NCBI GenBank assembly: GCA_023145275.1
Contig: JAGLEB010000058.1
Span: 1 to 10,418, forward strand
Reading direction: 5' to 3'
DNA length: 10,418 nucleotides
Source of the DNA: Flavobacteriales bacterium
GTDB lineage: Bacteria; Bacteroidota; Bacteroidia; Flavobacteriales; JADGDT01
This document shows, in pieces, positions 1 through 6,229 of the stretch (its first letter is position 1; each line of letters starts with the position of its first letter). Both the position numbers and the translations under genes were made by a program. Below the pieces are notes generated by a model. It was not told the origin of the DNA. It saw only the letters and a list, made by a program, of their open reading frames with translations, and did no database searches.

Positions 1-104
1 ATTAAAATAACAGTAGAACCAAACTTGTTAATGATTTTGAGCATCTATTATAGATTATAAATAAGGAAGTAAAGACGCCGAGTTGGCAATAAAAATAAAA
101 CAAA

Positions 105-437
105 ATGAGCGAACACAAATCCACTATAACTTTAGAAATAGAGTTAGACGAGAATAAAGTCCCAGAAAAAATGTATTGGTCTGCTCCAGATGGAGGTATT
201 AATAAATCGGAGGCTAAGGCTTTTTTGCTTTCTGTATGGGACGAGGAATCAGAAGACACCCTGAGGATTGATCTTTGGACAAAAGATATGAAGGTTGATA
301 ATATGAAAAGATTTTTTCATCAAACACTGGTTTCTATGGCCGACTCTCTAGAAAGAGCAACGCAAGAAGATAAGATGGCAGGTGATCTGAGAGATTTCTG
401 TGATCATTTTGCTGAGAAGCTTTTGAAAGAAGAATAG
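105..437 (+). CDS. gldC: GldC family protein (gliding motility-associated)
   Basis: A 110-residue soluble acidic protein with no signal peptide or membrane segment. It matches my memory of GldC across its length: an N-terminal strand STITLEIELDENKVPE (6-21), WSAPDGG (25-31), a central LRIDLWTKDMKVD (53-65), then FFHQTLVSMAD (70-80) and RDFCDHFAEKL (96-106). GldC is linked to gliding motility and type IX secretion in flavobacteria, where it usually sits near gldB, but its biochemical role is not settled and homologues occur in non-gliding Bacteroidota. The ATG is preceded by an A-rich leader (about 88-104) with no Shine-Dalgarno, usual for the phylum. It is convergent with engB. No gldB is visible because the window begins 104 bases upstream. 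Family assignment is confident; a motility role in this organism is inference. Confidence 0.88.
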   Translation: MSEHKSTITLEIELDENKVPEKMYWSAPDGGINKSEAKAFLLSVWDEESEDTLRIDLWTKDMKVDNMKRFFHQTLVSMADSLERATQEDKMAGDLRDFCDHFAEKLLKEE

Positions 438-486
438 TAGCTTTATATAAGTAGTTTAATGTTCGTCTAACGAGATTTTCACTCAG

Positions 487-502
487 CAAATGATATCATT
501 TG
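487..502. repeat. Perfect 16-base palindrome downstream of gldC
   Basis: Bases 487-494 (caaatgat) are the exact reverse complement of 495-502. The palindrome lies 50 bases after the gldC stop, in a stretch without genes. A second perfect palindrome of 12 bases (aatcac/gtgatt) is at 625-636. Either could be a dimeric-protein binding site or chance in AT-rich DNA. Neither has a spacer for a good hairpin loop. No function is assigned. Confidence 0.4.
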
Positions 503-655
503 ATTTGTCATACGGTACTTCAAAATTATACTATTTATCAAAGGACACGCAGTACATAAACAAATAAAAAGTAAGTGTGTAGCATTGCAAATCAGATACT
601 GCTGGTGTCATAACAGTTAAGGATAATCACGTGATTTATGTCCGCATAATAGCAT

Positions 656-687
656 AAAAAAAGAGGCTTAATCAGAGCCTCTTTTTT
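656..687. terminator. Bidirectional intrinsic terminator between gldC and engB
   Basis: An A-run leads into gaggct (663-668), a 7-base loop (669-675), then agcctc (676-681) and a T-run (682-687). The A- and T-runs pair as well, giving a 12-base stem (657-668 with 676-687). GC-core stem plus T-tract reads as an intrinsic terminator on both strands. It starts 6 bases after the engB stop codon on the minus strand, so it clearly ends the hydrolase-engB transcript. It is also the only terminator-like structure downstream of gldC, 218 bases away, and so probably serves that gene too. Confidence 0.92.
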
Positions 688-693
688 ATTTTG

Positions 694-1317
694 TTATGAC
701 AGTTTGTGTAAAAAATGTTCTTGTAGCTCTTCATTAGTGCTGCCGATATATTCTAATACCTCTTCTTTTCCCATTTTAGATTCAGCTGAGGTTATGAAAA
801 TTTTGGGTAGAATATCCCAGATTTTTGCCAATTCACTTTTGTAGTGAATCATATTATTTGACAGTTTATGTTTGGTGAGCTTATCAGTTTTAGTGAATAC
901 AATGCTAAAAGGAATTCCAGTTTCTCCAAGATATTTCATAAAGTCCATATCTAGTTTCTGTGGTTCGTGTCTCGAATCGATTAAAACAAATAAGTTTATT
1001 AAGTTTTTTCTATTCTCAATATAACTAGTTATGATTTCACCAAAACCTCTTCTCAATGATTTTGATACTTTAGCATATCCATATCCGGGTAAATCAACCA
1101 AAAACCAATGATCATTAATTAAAAAATGGTTTATAAGTTGTGTCTTTCCTGGCCTCCCTGATGTTTTAGCTAGATTTTTGTGGTTAGTCAACATGTTGAT
1201 TAATGAAGACTTGCCAACATTAGATCTACCGATAAATGCATATTCAAGACGGTTCTCTGCAGGACTTTTTTTCCAATCAGTATTACTAATAACGAAAGAC
1301 GCTGTATTTATTTTCAT
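694..1317 (-). CDS. engB: Ribosome biogenesis GTP-binding protein EngB (YihA/YsxC)
   Basis: A 207-residue TrmE-Era-EngA-EngB-Septin-like GTPase of normal family length. Visible motifs: G1 P-loop GRSNVGKS (30-37), the G2 region SGRPGKTQ (53-60), G3 DLPGYG (75-80), G4 TKTD (142-145) and G5 SAE (177-179). The SNVGKSS and DLPGYGYA signatures are diagnostic for EngB. The family acts in late assembly of the large (50S) ribosomal subunit and is essential in many bacteria. It is the second gene of a minus-strand pair, starting 9 bases after the hydrolase stop, with an A-rich run before the ATG and no Shine-Dalgarno. Transcription ends at the hairpin just past its stop. Nothing in the sequence looks damaged. 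Confidence 0.96.
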   Translation of the reverse strand: MKINTASFVISNTDWKKSPAENRLEYAFIGRSNVGKSSLINMLTNHKNLAKTSGRPGKTQLINHFLINDHWFLVDLPGYGYAKVSKSLRRGFGEIITSYIENRKNLINLFVLIDSRHEPQKLDMDFMKYLGETGIPFSIVFTKTDKLTKHKLSNNMIHYKSELAKIWDILPKIFITSAESKMGKEEVLEYIGSTNEELQEHFLHKLS

Positions 1318-1326
1318 TTTTTTTTC

Positions 1327-2088
1327 TTAAAAGTGCTTTTTCATCCATGAGTCTAATACCTCATTAAATTCATCGGGTCTTTCCATCATTGCAGCATGTC
1401 CACATTTTTCTATCCAAAAAAGCTCAGAATTAGGGAACAAACCATCAAACTCTTCAGCTACATTTGGAGGCGTTACCGTATCGTTAGTTCCCCAAATTAA
1501 ACATACAGGCAGATCCATGTGTACAATGTCTTCAGCCATATTGTGTCGTATAGCACTTTTAGCTATCGAAAGTATTTTTATGACTTTCAGCCTGTTGTTT
1601 ACTGTCTCAAAAATTTCGTCTACTAAATCCTTTGTTGCCATTTTGGGGTCGTAAAATACATCTTCGGCTTTGCGTTTCATGTATTCATAGTCTCCTCTTT
1701 TTGGATAAGACTCGCCCATAGCATTCTCATATAAACCAGAACTCCCAGTAAGGACTATACCCGAAACTTTATCAGGATGGATTTTAGTATAAACTAAAGC
1801 AATGTGCCCTCCAAGTGAATTCCCTACAAGTATTACTTTTCCTAAATCTAAATGTAAGATTAGTTGATGAACGTGTTCTGTTAAATTCTTTACATTAGTT
1901 TTTAGTAAAGGCAAATCATATATTGGTAGTGTTGGAGCAATTACTCTGTAACCATCATCAACAAGTTTGTCAACAACTCTATCGAAATTACTTAAGCCTC
2001 CCATTAGGCCATGAAGCAAAACAATAGGCTGTCCTTTTCCTTTGTCTAGATAGTTGAACTTATTTTCTTTTTTCTTACTGAAAATCAT
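1327..2088 (-). CDS. Alpha/beta-fold hydrolase
   Basis: A 253-residue cytoplasmic alpha/beta hydrolase with no signal peptide. The oxyanion-hole motif LLHGLMGG is at 24-31 and the nucleophile elbow GNSLGG at 89-94 (Ser91). The acid is probably Asp203 in WGTNDTVTPP and the histidine His231 in CGHAAMMERP, so the triad is complete. A helical cap lies roughly at 120-190. This architecture covers esterases, C-C hydrolases (MhpC-like) and lactonases, and the substrate cannot be read from the sequence. A hydrolase between engB and mraZ is a common arrangement in flavobacteria as I recall it, which suggests a housekeeping role (inference). It is the first gene of the hydrolase-engB unit and is divergent from mraZ. 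The ATG lies 6 bases from a possible -7 box. Confidence 0.9.
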   Translation of the reverse strand: MIFSKKKENKFNYLDKGKGQPIVLLHGLMGGLSNFDRVVDKLVDDGYRVIAPTLPIYDLPLLKTNVKNLTEHVHQLILHLDLGKVILVGNSLGGHIALVYTKIHPDKVSGIVLTGSSGLYENAMGESYPKRGDYEYMKRKAEDVFYDPKMATKDLVDEIFETVNNRLKVIKILSIAKSAIRHNMAEDIVHMDLPVCLIWGTNDTVTPPNVAEEFDGLFPNSELFWIEKCGHAAMMERPDEFNEVLDSWMKKHF

Positions 2089-2093
2089 TCGAT

Positions 2094-2101
2094 CAAATTT
2101 A
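2094..2101 (-). promoter_or_regulatory. Possible -7 promoter box for hydrolase-engB
   Basis: On the minus strand this reads TAAATTTG, matching the TAnnTTTG consensus for the main sigma factor of Bacteroidota. It lies only 5 bases before the ATG at 2088, so a start about 6-8 bases downstream would give a leaderless or nearly leaderless transcript. No TTG at the usual -33 spacing was found. In AT-rich DNA a match of this size can arise by chance. Confidence 0.35.
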
Positions 2102-2423
2102 CATCAAGTTACAAAAATAGAAATAATTGTAATGATATGGATGTAAAATTTAAAATTAGACTGATTTATATTTCAAAAGCTCTGATAATCAGGTCGAAAT
2201 ATGATTTTAGATCTAATTAATGTACGGATTATATCAAAAAAATAGCGATTAGCTTTTGTGGAAACTGGCTTTAGTAAGTAATGTAAGTGTGAAAAGCAGT
2301 AATTTAATAGAACTCAAGATGCAATATACCCACTAAAATTGTTAATAAATCAAGATTCTTAAACACTTCTTAGTTGCTTGGTTTTATAGGAGTTTAAGCG
2401 TGATTTAGATTTAAGTTTTCAAC

Positions 2424-2453
2424 AAAGTGGTAAAAAGTGGGTAAAAGTGTCAA
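2424..2453 (+). promoter_or_regulatory. MraZ operator: three AAAGTG[G/T] boxes with a 10-base period
   Basis: Three boxes follow one another exactly 10 bases apart: AAAGTGG at 2424-2430, AAAGTGG at 2434-2440 and AAAGTGT at 2444-2450, each followed by three variable bases. A degenerate fourth copy (aaagatgt) is at 2453-2460, out of register by one base. MraZ is known to bind direct repeats of this type upstream of its own gene: TGGG-containing repeats in Escherichia coli and AAAGTG[T/G]NNN in Mycoplasma. The boxes end 22 bases before the -7 box, so bound MraZ would cover the -33 region, which suits repression of the whole dcw operon. The repeat pattern is seen directly; binding is inferred. 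Confidence 0.88.
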
Positions 2454-2472
2454 AAGATGTCTTATTATGTAT

Positions 2473-2480
2473 TATATTTG
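2473..2480 (+). promoter_or_regulatory. -7 promoter box of the dcw operon (TATATTTG)
   Basis: TATATTTG matches the Bacteroidota -7 consensus TAnnTTTG and lies 20 bases before the mraZ ATG, giving a very short leader of roughly 10-15 bases. No clean TTG sits at -33. The nearest candidate is the GTG of the third MraZ box at 2447-2449, 23 bases upstream. A weak -33 overlapping the operator would suit a promoter under MraZ control. Confidence 0.65.
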
Positions 2481-2500
2481 AAATTGAAAAATAACAATGA

Positions 2501-2971
2501 ATGACAAATCTGTTCGGAACATACGAATGTAAAATCGACGCCAAGGGACGTTTGCTGCTACCTGCTCAGTTAAAGAAGCAGTTAGCTCCGTTTTTGGCCG
2601 ATGGTTTCGTGTTGAAAAGATCAGTATTTGAGCAGTGTTTGGAGTTGTATACCATGCAAGAATGGAGCACTGTGATGAGCAAAATTAACGGTTTGAATCG
2701 TTTTAATAAGAAAAATACCAAATTTATTCGTCGATTTACGGCAGGGGTGAAGTCAATCGAATTAGATGGAAGTGGTAGAATGTTAATAGCGAAAGAGCTT
2801 GTGAGTTTTGCAGGAATAGAGAAGGAGTTAGTGCTTACTGTTACCGTTAATAACATTATCGAAATTTGGGATAAGGATAGCTACGAACAAGCAATCAATG
2901 ATCCGGAGGAAGATTTTGGGGATTTAGCAGAAGAGGTAATGGGTGATGATATTGCTGGACTACTTGGATAG
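2501..2971 (+). CDS. mraZ: Transcriptional regulator MraZ
   Basis: A 156-residue protein with two SpoVT/AbrB-type half-domains, as in all MraZ proteins. The first carries DAKGRLLLP (13-21) and the second LDGSGRMLIAKEL (88-100). Family members oligomerise into rings and bind short direct repeats in front of their own gene, controlling the dcw cluster; matching boxes lie at 2424-2453. In the second motif the usual proline of the GRxxxP pattern is alanine (residue 97), a small departure. The C-terminus is acidic (EEDFGDLAEEVMGDD, 136-150). The start is fixed by an in-frame TGA at 2498-2500, directly before the ATG. Another ATG at 2497 is out of frame and opens an 11-codon mini-ORF over the mraZ start. 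Confidence 0.96.
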   Translation: MTNLFGTYECKIDAKGRLLLPAQLKKQLAPFLADGFVLKRSVFEQCLELYTMQEWSTVMSKINGLNRFNKKNTKFIRRFTAGVKSIELDGSGRMLIAKELVSFAGIEKELVLTVTVNNIIEIWDKDSYEQAINDPEEDFGDLAEEVMGDDIAGLLG

Positions 2972-3016
2972 GGAACTATCTATTTCGATTAAAAAAAATA
3001 ACTAAAATTTATAACA

Positions 3017-3922
3017 ATGGCAGCAGAGTACCATGTGCCTGTGCTTTTTGATCAGTGTATCGAGGGCTTGGCGATAAAAGAAAATGGTATTTATGTGGAT
3101 GTTACCTTCGGTGGTGGAGGGCATTCGCGTGGTATAATCTCCCACTTAGGAGAGAAGGGTAAGCTGTTTGCCTTTGATCAAGATAAAGATGCACTTAATA
3201 ATGCCATTGACGATTCTCGTTTCGAGCTCATAAATGTAAACTTCAAGCATCTGAAAAATTATTTAAGACTTCATGGAGTTAAGAAAGTTGATGGGATATT
3301 GGCTGATTTAGGAGTTAGTTCTCATCAGTTTGATGTTGCTGAACGTGGATTTTCTACTCGTTTTGATGGAAGACTTGATATGAGAATGAATCAATCTGCT
3401 AAAGTATCAGCATTCGAAATAGTTAATGAATACGATGTAGAAGACTTAAGTAGGATTTTTCGTGACTACGGAGAGTTGAAAAATGCGTGGAAAGTTGCCA
3501 ACAAGATTGTTGAATCTCGTGAAGAAAAAGTTATAGAAACAAACGAAGAGCTTAAGGATGTGATATTGAAGCTCGCTCCGCGAAATAGAGAAAATAGATT
3601 TTTTGCACAGTTATTTCAAGCTATAAGGATCGAAGTAAATAGCGAGATGGATGTATTAAAATCGTTTCTAGAGTCGGCTAATGAGATGTTAAATCCTGGT
3701 GGTCGTTTAGTTGTGATGTCGTATCATTCATTAGAAGATAGGTTGGTAAAAAGATATTTTAAAAACGGGATGTTCCACGGTGAGCCTGAAAAGGATATCT
3801 ACGGAAATATTGATGTCCCTTTTAAACTAATAACACGAAAAGTGATTGTTCCTAGCGAGGATGAAATTAAGATAAATAATAGAGCAAGAAGTGCAAAACT
3901 TAGAATTGCAGAGAAAAAGTAA
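3017..3922 (+). CDS. rsmH: 16S rRNA (cytosine(1402)-N(4))-methyltransferase RsmH
   Basis: A 301-residue S-adenosylmethionine-dependent methyltransferase (formerly MraW) that N4-methylates C1402 in the decoding centre of 16S rRNA. Seen: the SAM-binding loop FGGGGHS (31-37), the acidic strand end FAFDQD (51-56), DLGVSSHQFD (97-106), RGFS and DGRLDMRM (110-124), FAQLFQAIRIEVNSE (196-210), SYHSLEDR (235-242) and the C-terminal RARSAKLR (289-296). Length is close to the family norm. It starts 45 bases after mraZ, the longest gap in the operon, behind the 9-base string ATAACAATG, which also occurs at the mraZ start. Its TAA stop shares one base with the ftsL ATG, so translational coupling is likely. 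Confidence 0.97.
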   Translation: MAAEYHVPVLFDQCIEGLAIKENGIYVDVTFGGGGHSRGIISHLGEKGKLFAFDQDKDALNNAIDDSRFELINVNFKHLKNYLRLHGVKKVDGILADLGVSSHQFDVAERGFSTRFDGRLDMRMNQSAKVSAFEIVNEYDVEDLSRIFRDYGELKNAWKVANKIVESREEKVIETNEELKDVILKLAPRNRENRFFAQLFQAIRIEVNSEMDVLKSFLESANEMLNPGGRLVVMSYHSLEDRLVKRYFKNGMFHGEPEKDIYGNIDVPFKLITRKVIVPSEDEIKINNRARSAKLRIAEKK

Positions 3923-4245
3923 TGGCAAATAAAACTAAGAAAATAGGGTCTATTGTCAGTGGTAATTTATTTGATGCTGATGTATTAATCGAAAATTGGA
4001 AAGTTATCTCTTTTTCTATCCTATTGATTTTAATGACTATTGTAAGTTCTCATACTGCTGATGAGAAGGTATATGAAATCTCGAAACTTCAAAAAGAAGT
4101 TAGAGAGTTGAAATCTGAGTTTGTTGATGTTCGCACACAGTTGATGAATTCAAGAATGGGGTCTAATCTTCAGGAAAAAGTAAAAAATATTGGATTGGAG
4201 TCTTCAACAACTCCACCACAGGTGATAACAGTAAAAAAGGATTGA
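3922..4245 (+). CDS. ftsL: Cell division protein FtsL-like
   Basis: A 107-residue bitopic membrane protein: a short basic N-terminus, one membrane segment at about 27-43 (WKVISFSILLILMTIVS), then a periplasmic heptad-like coiled coil at about 50-90 (YEISKLQKEVRELKSEF and on). This topology, the size and the position between rsmH and ftsI fit FtsL, which pairs with FtsB/DivIC and helps activate the FtsW-FtsI septal synthase. FtsL proteins share little sequence, so the call rests on topology and position more than on motifs. The ATG overlaps the rsmH stop (TAATG, 3920-3924), and ftsI begins one base after its TGA. Confidence 0.85.
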   Translation: MANKTKKIGSIVSGNLFDADVLIENWKVISFSILLILMTIVSSHTADEKVYEISKLQKEVRELKSEFVDVRTQLMNSRMGSNLQEKVKNIGLESSTTPPQVITVKKD

Positions 4246-4249
4246 ATTG
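4236..4249 (+). promoter_or_regulatory. Shine-Dalgarno-like sequence and TTG start of ftsI
   Basis: The string aaagga (4236-4241) ends 5 bases before TTG at 4247, a normal Shine-Dalgarno spacing. There is no ATG in this frame between the in-frame TAA at 4232-4234 and the Met15-Met16 codons, which lie inside the membrane helix. The start is therefore almost certainly non-ATG: TTG at 4247 is preferred, with ATT (4241) and CTG (4250) as weaker options. The other genes here lack such a site. Confidence 0.6.
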
Positions 4250-6229
4250 CTGAGTAGTAAACGTAAAATATTGAACAGATTATATCTGATGATGGCATTG
4301 CTATTGTTGGTGTTTGTTGCTGTGCTCGTTCAGATCTTTAATATTCAATATGTTAAAGGAAATCACTATAAAGAATTAGCTGGGCAGAGAACAATAAAGC
4401 CGCATGTTATTAAGGCTCGTAGAGGAAATATATATGCCGAAGATGGAAGTTTACTTGCAACTTCAGTAACGAAATATACAATTTCTATTGACCCTACTGT
4501 AGCGCGTAACAAGCTGTTTGACGATAATATAGATGCTCTTTCTGACTCATTGTACAGAACTTTTGGTGCTAAGTCTAAGTATTATTATTCTGATTTGTTG
4601 AATTCGGCCCGAAAGAGAAAAAAAAGATATGTTAGGTTGAAACGAAATTTGACCTTCGACCAATATCAGAAAATCAAGAGTTTCCCAATACTTAATAGGG
4701 GTAGGTTTAAAGGTGGTCTTATTATTGAAGAGACAATGAAACGTGAACACCCTCTGGGAAAAGTTGCTGAGAGAACAATTGGCTATGAGAAGGACATGTT
4801 GTCAGTGGGGCTTGAAGGTGCTTATTCAAGATATCTTTCTGGTAGAGATGGAAGTGTATTAAGCGTGAGATTGCAAAAAGGTTCGTGGAAACCTCTTAGT
4901 AATAAAAATGAGATTATTCCTGAAGATGGAGCGGATATTTATTCAACGATTGACGTTCATATACAAGATGTGGCTCACTATGCGTTGTTGCGACAGTTAG
5001 AAAATTTCAAAGCCGATCATGGTACAGTAGTGGTTATGGAAGTGAAAACTGGAAAAATAAAAGGGATAGTTAACCTTGGGCGCACCGAGAACGGTAAATA
5101 TTACGAGAAAGTTAATTATGCTGTTTACGAGTCTGCCGAGCCGGGCTCAACATTTAAGTTGCCTGCGTTAATTGCGGCACTCGAAGATGGTGTTGTTGAT
5201 ACGAGCGATGTTGTAGATACTGGTAATGGGAAGTATAAAGTTTATAATAGAACCATTAGAGATTCGCATCGCGGAGGTTATGGGAAATTATCTGTTAAGC
5301 AGTTGTTTGAGCATTCCTCAAATATAGGAATGGCTAAGATTATCAATGATAATTATAAGGATGATCCAAAAAGGTTTTTACGAAGATTATACGCAATGGG
5401 TCTTGATAATAAAATTGGTTTAAATATAAAAGGAGAGGGAAGTCCTGTAATTCCAAATCCTGAGGCCGAAAACTGGTCTGGTTTGAGCCTAGCTTGGATG
5501 GCCTATGGTTATGGAGTTCATTTAACGCCTTTGCAATTACTGACTTTTTATAATGCAATAGCAAATGATGGTGTAGAGGTGAAACCTTATTTCATATCTA
5601 AAATTAGAGATGAGCAAGGTGTTATATCTACAGTGCATACCAAAGTGTTGAATCCTAGAATATGCTCAGAAAGAACTGTGAGAATAGCACAAGATCTTCT
5701 CGTAGGAGTTGTTGAGCAGGGAACTGGAGTAGGTCTAAAAATGAAGAGCCTTAAAATTGCAGGTAAAACGGGGACTACTCAGTTGAATTATTGGGAAGGA
5801 AGAAAAGGGATGGGCTATAGCTCATCATTCGTTGGATATTTTCCTGTTGAAAATCCGAGATATTCAATGATTGTTGTCGTGAATAGACCGGATAAATCAA
5901 AAGGCTACTACGGTGCTCAGGTTGCGGGACCAGTATTTAAGGAGATAGCGGTTAAAATATTTAATGACGGACCTGAAGTTCAGAACACTCTTCCAATACT
6001 CGATGATTATGAACTTAGGGAAAATATTGCTTCAGCTAAAAAAATATCAGGGGCTCGAAAAGGATTAATGCCTAATGTGAAAGGTGTGCCGGCAATGGAC
6101 GCCATCGCCATTCTAGAGAATATTGGATTAAAAGTGAAGCTCTCTGGAACTGGAAAGGTTGTGAAACAGTCGATTCCTGCTGGAAGAAGAATACGTAAGA
6201 ACAAACAAGTTAATTTAGTATTGATGTAA
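4247..6229 (+). CDS. ftsI: Septal peptidoglycan transpeptidase FtsI (PBP3) with a PASTA domain
   Basis: A 660-residue class B penicillin-binding protein that cross-links septal peptidoglycan in the periplasm, working with FtsW. A cytoplasmic basic tail is followed by a membrane anchor (about 13-33) and a dimerisation domain with RRGNIYAEDG (58-67). The transpeptidase domain has all three catalytic motifs: SxxK as STFK (301-304, nucleophile Ser301), SxN as SSN (357-359) and KTGT (507-510). Residues about 607-660 form one PASTA domain (LMPNVKGVPAMDAIAILENIGL onward in sense, ending NLVLM), which makes the protein longer than the 588-residue E. coli FtsI. C-terminal PASTA domains are usual in Bacteroidota FtsI as I recall. 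The start is TTG, with no usable ATG. The TAA stop overlaps the murE ATG by one base. Confidence 0.95.
   Translation: MLSSKRKILNRLYLMMALLLLVFVAVLVQIFNIQYVKGNHYKELAGQRTIKPHVIKARRGNIYAEDGSLLATSVTKYTISIDPTVARNKLFDDNIDALSDSLYRTFGAKSKYYYSDLLNSARKRKKRYVRLKRNLTFDQYQKIKSFPILNRGRFKGGLIIEETMKREHPLGKVAERTIGYEKDMLSVGLEGAYSRYLSGRDGSVLSVRLQKGSWKPLSNKNEIIPEDGADIYSTIDVHIQDVAHYALLRQLENFKADHGTVVVMEVKTGKIKGIVNLGRTENGKYYEKVNYAVYESAEPGSTFKLPALIAALEDGVVDTSDVVDTGNGKYKVYNRTIRDSHRGGYGKLSVKQLFEHSSNIGMAKIINDNYKDDPKRFLRRLYAMGLDNKIGLNIKGEGSPVIPNPEAENWSGLSLAWMAYGYGVHLTPLQLLTFYNAIANDGVEVKPYFISKIRDEQGVISTVHTKVLNPRICSERTVRIAQDLLVGVVEQGTGVGLKMKSLKIAGKTGTTQLNYWEGRKGMGYSSSFVGYFPVENPRYSMIVVVNRPDKSKGYYGAQVAGPVFKEIAVKIFNDGPEVQNTLPILDDYELRENIASAKKISGARKGLMPNVKGVPAMDAIAILENIGLKVKLSGTGKVVKQSIPAGRRIRKNKQVNLVLM

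Larger units (their letters stand above)
2089..2500. other. Divergent intergenic region between the hydrolase and mraZ
   Basis: A 412-base AT-rich gap with no convincing gene on either strand. Its right end holds the MraZ-type boxes and the mraZ promoter; its left end holds a possible promoter for the hydrolase. In between there is a weak two-part inverted repeat: atatttc (2168-2174) pairs with gaaatat (2196-2202), enclosing ctgat (2182-2186) and atcag (2188-2192). A 10-base palindrome, ttagatctaa, is at 2207-2216. I see nothing interpretable in 2217-2420. Confidence 0.7.

Noticed and set aside
1..60. Frame 1 is open from the first base to a TAA at 58-60 (19 codons), possibly the end of an upstream gene.
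   Set aside because: The short peptide shows no recognisable family ending and AT-rich noncoding DNA can stay open this long; not enough to call a gene.
2..259. Minus-strand frame of 85 codons overlapping gldC.
   Set aside because: It lies largely antisense to the well-supported gldC and has no recognisable domain.
521..528. Minus-strand TAATTTTG, a match to the -7 consensus, between gldC and the terminator.
   Set aside because: No -33 element at suitable spacing; it would only drive transcription antisense to gldC, and such matches are frequent in AT-rich DNA.
2250..2258. TAGCTTTTG, near the -7 consensus, in the divergent region.
   Set aside because: One base too long for TAnnTTTG and more than 240 bases from mraZ; the box at 2473 is better placed.
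2566..2856. Minus-strand frame of 96 codons inside mraZ, and similar frames inside ftsI, mraY and murD.
   Set aside because: Shadows of strongly conserved genes on the other strand; no family match and no separate start signals.
6007..6229. The PASTA domain of FtsI as a sign of a transferred Gram-positive protein.
   Set aside because: FtsI proteins of Bacteroidota commonly end in PASTA, and base use does not change across the gene.
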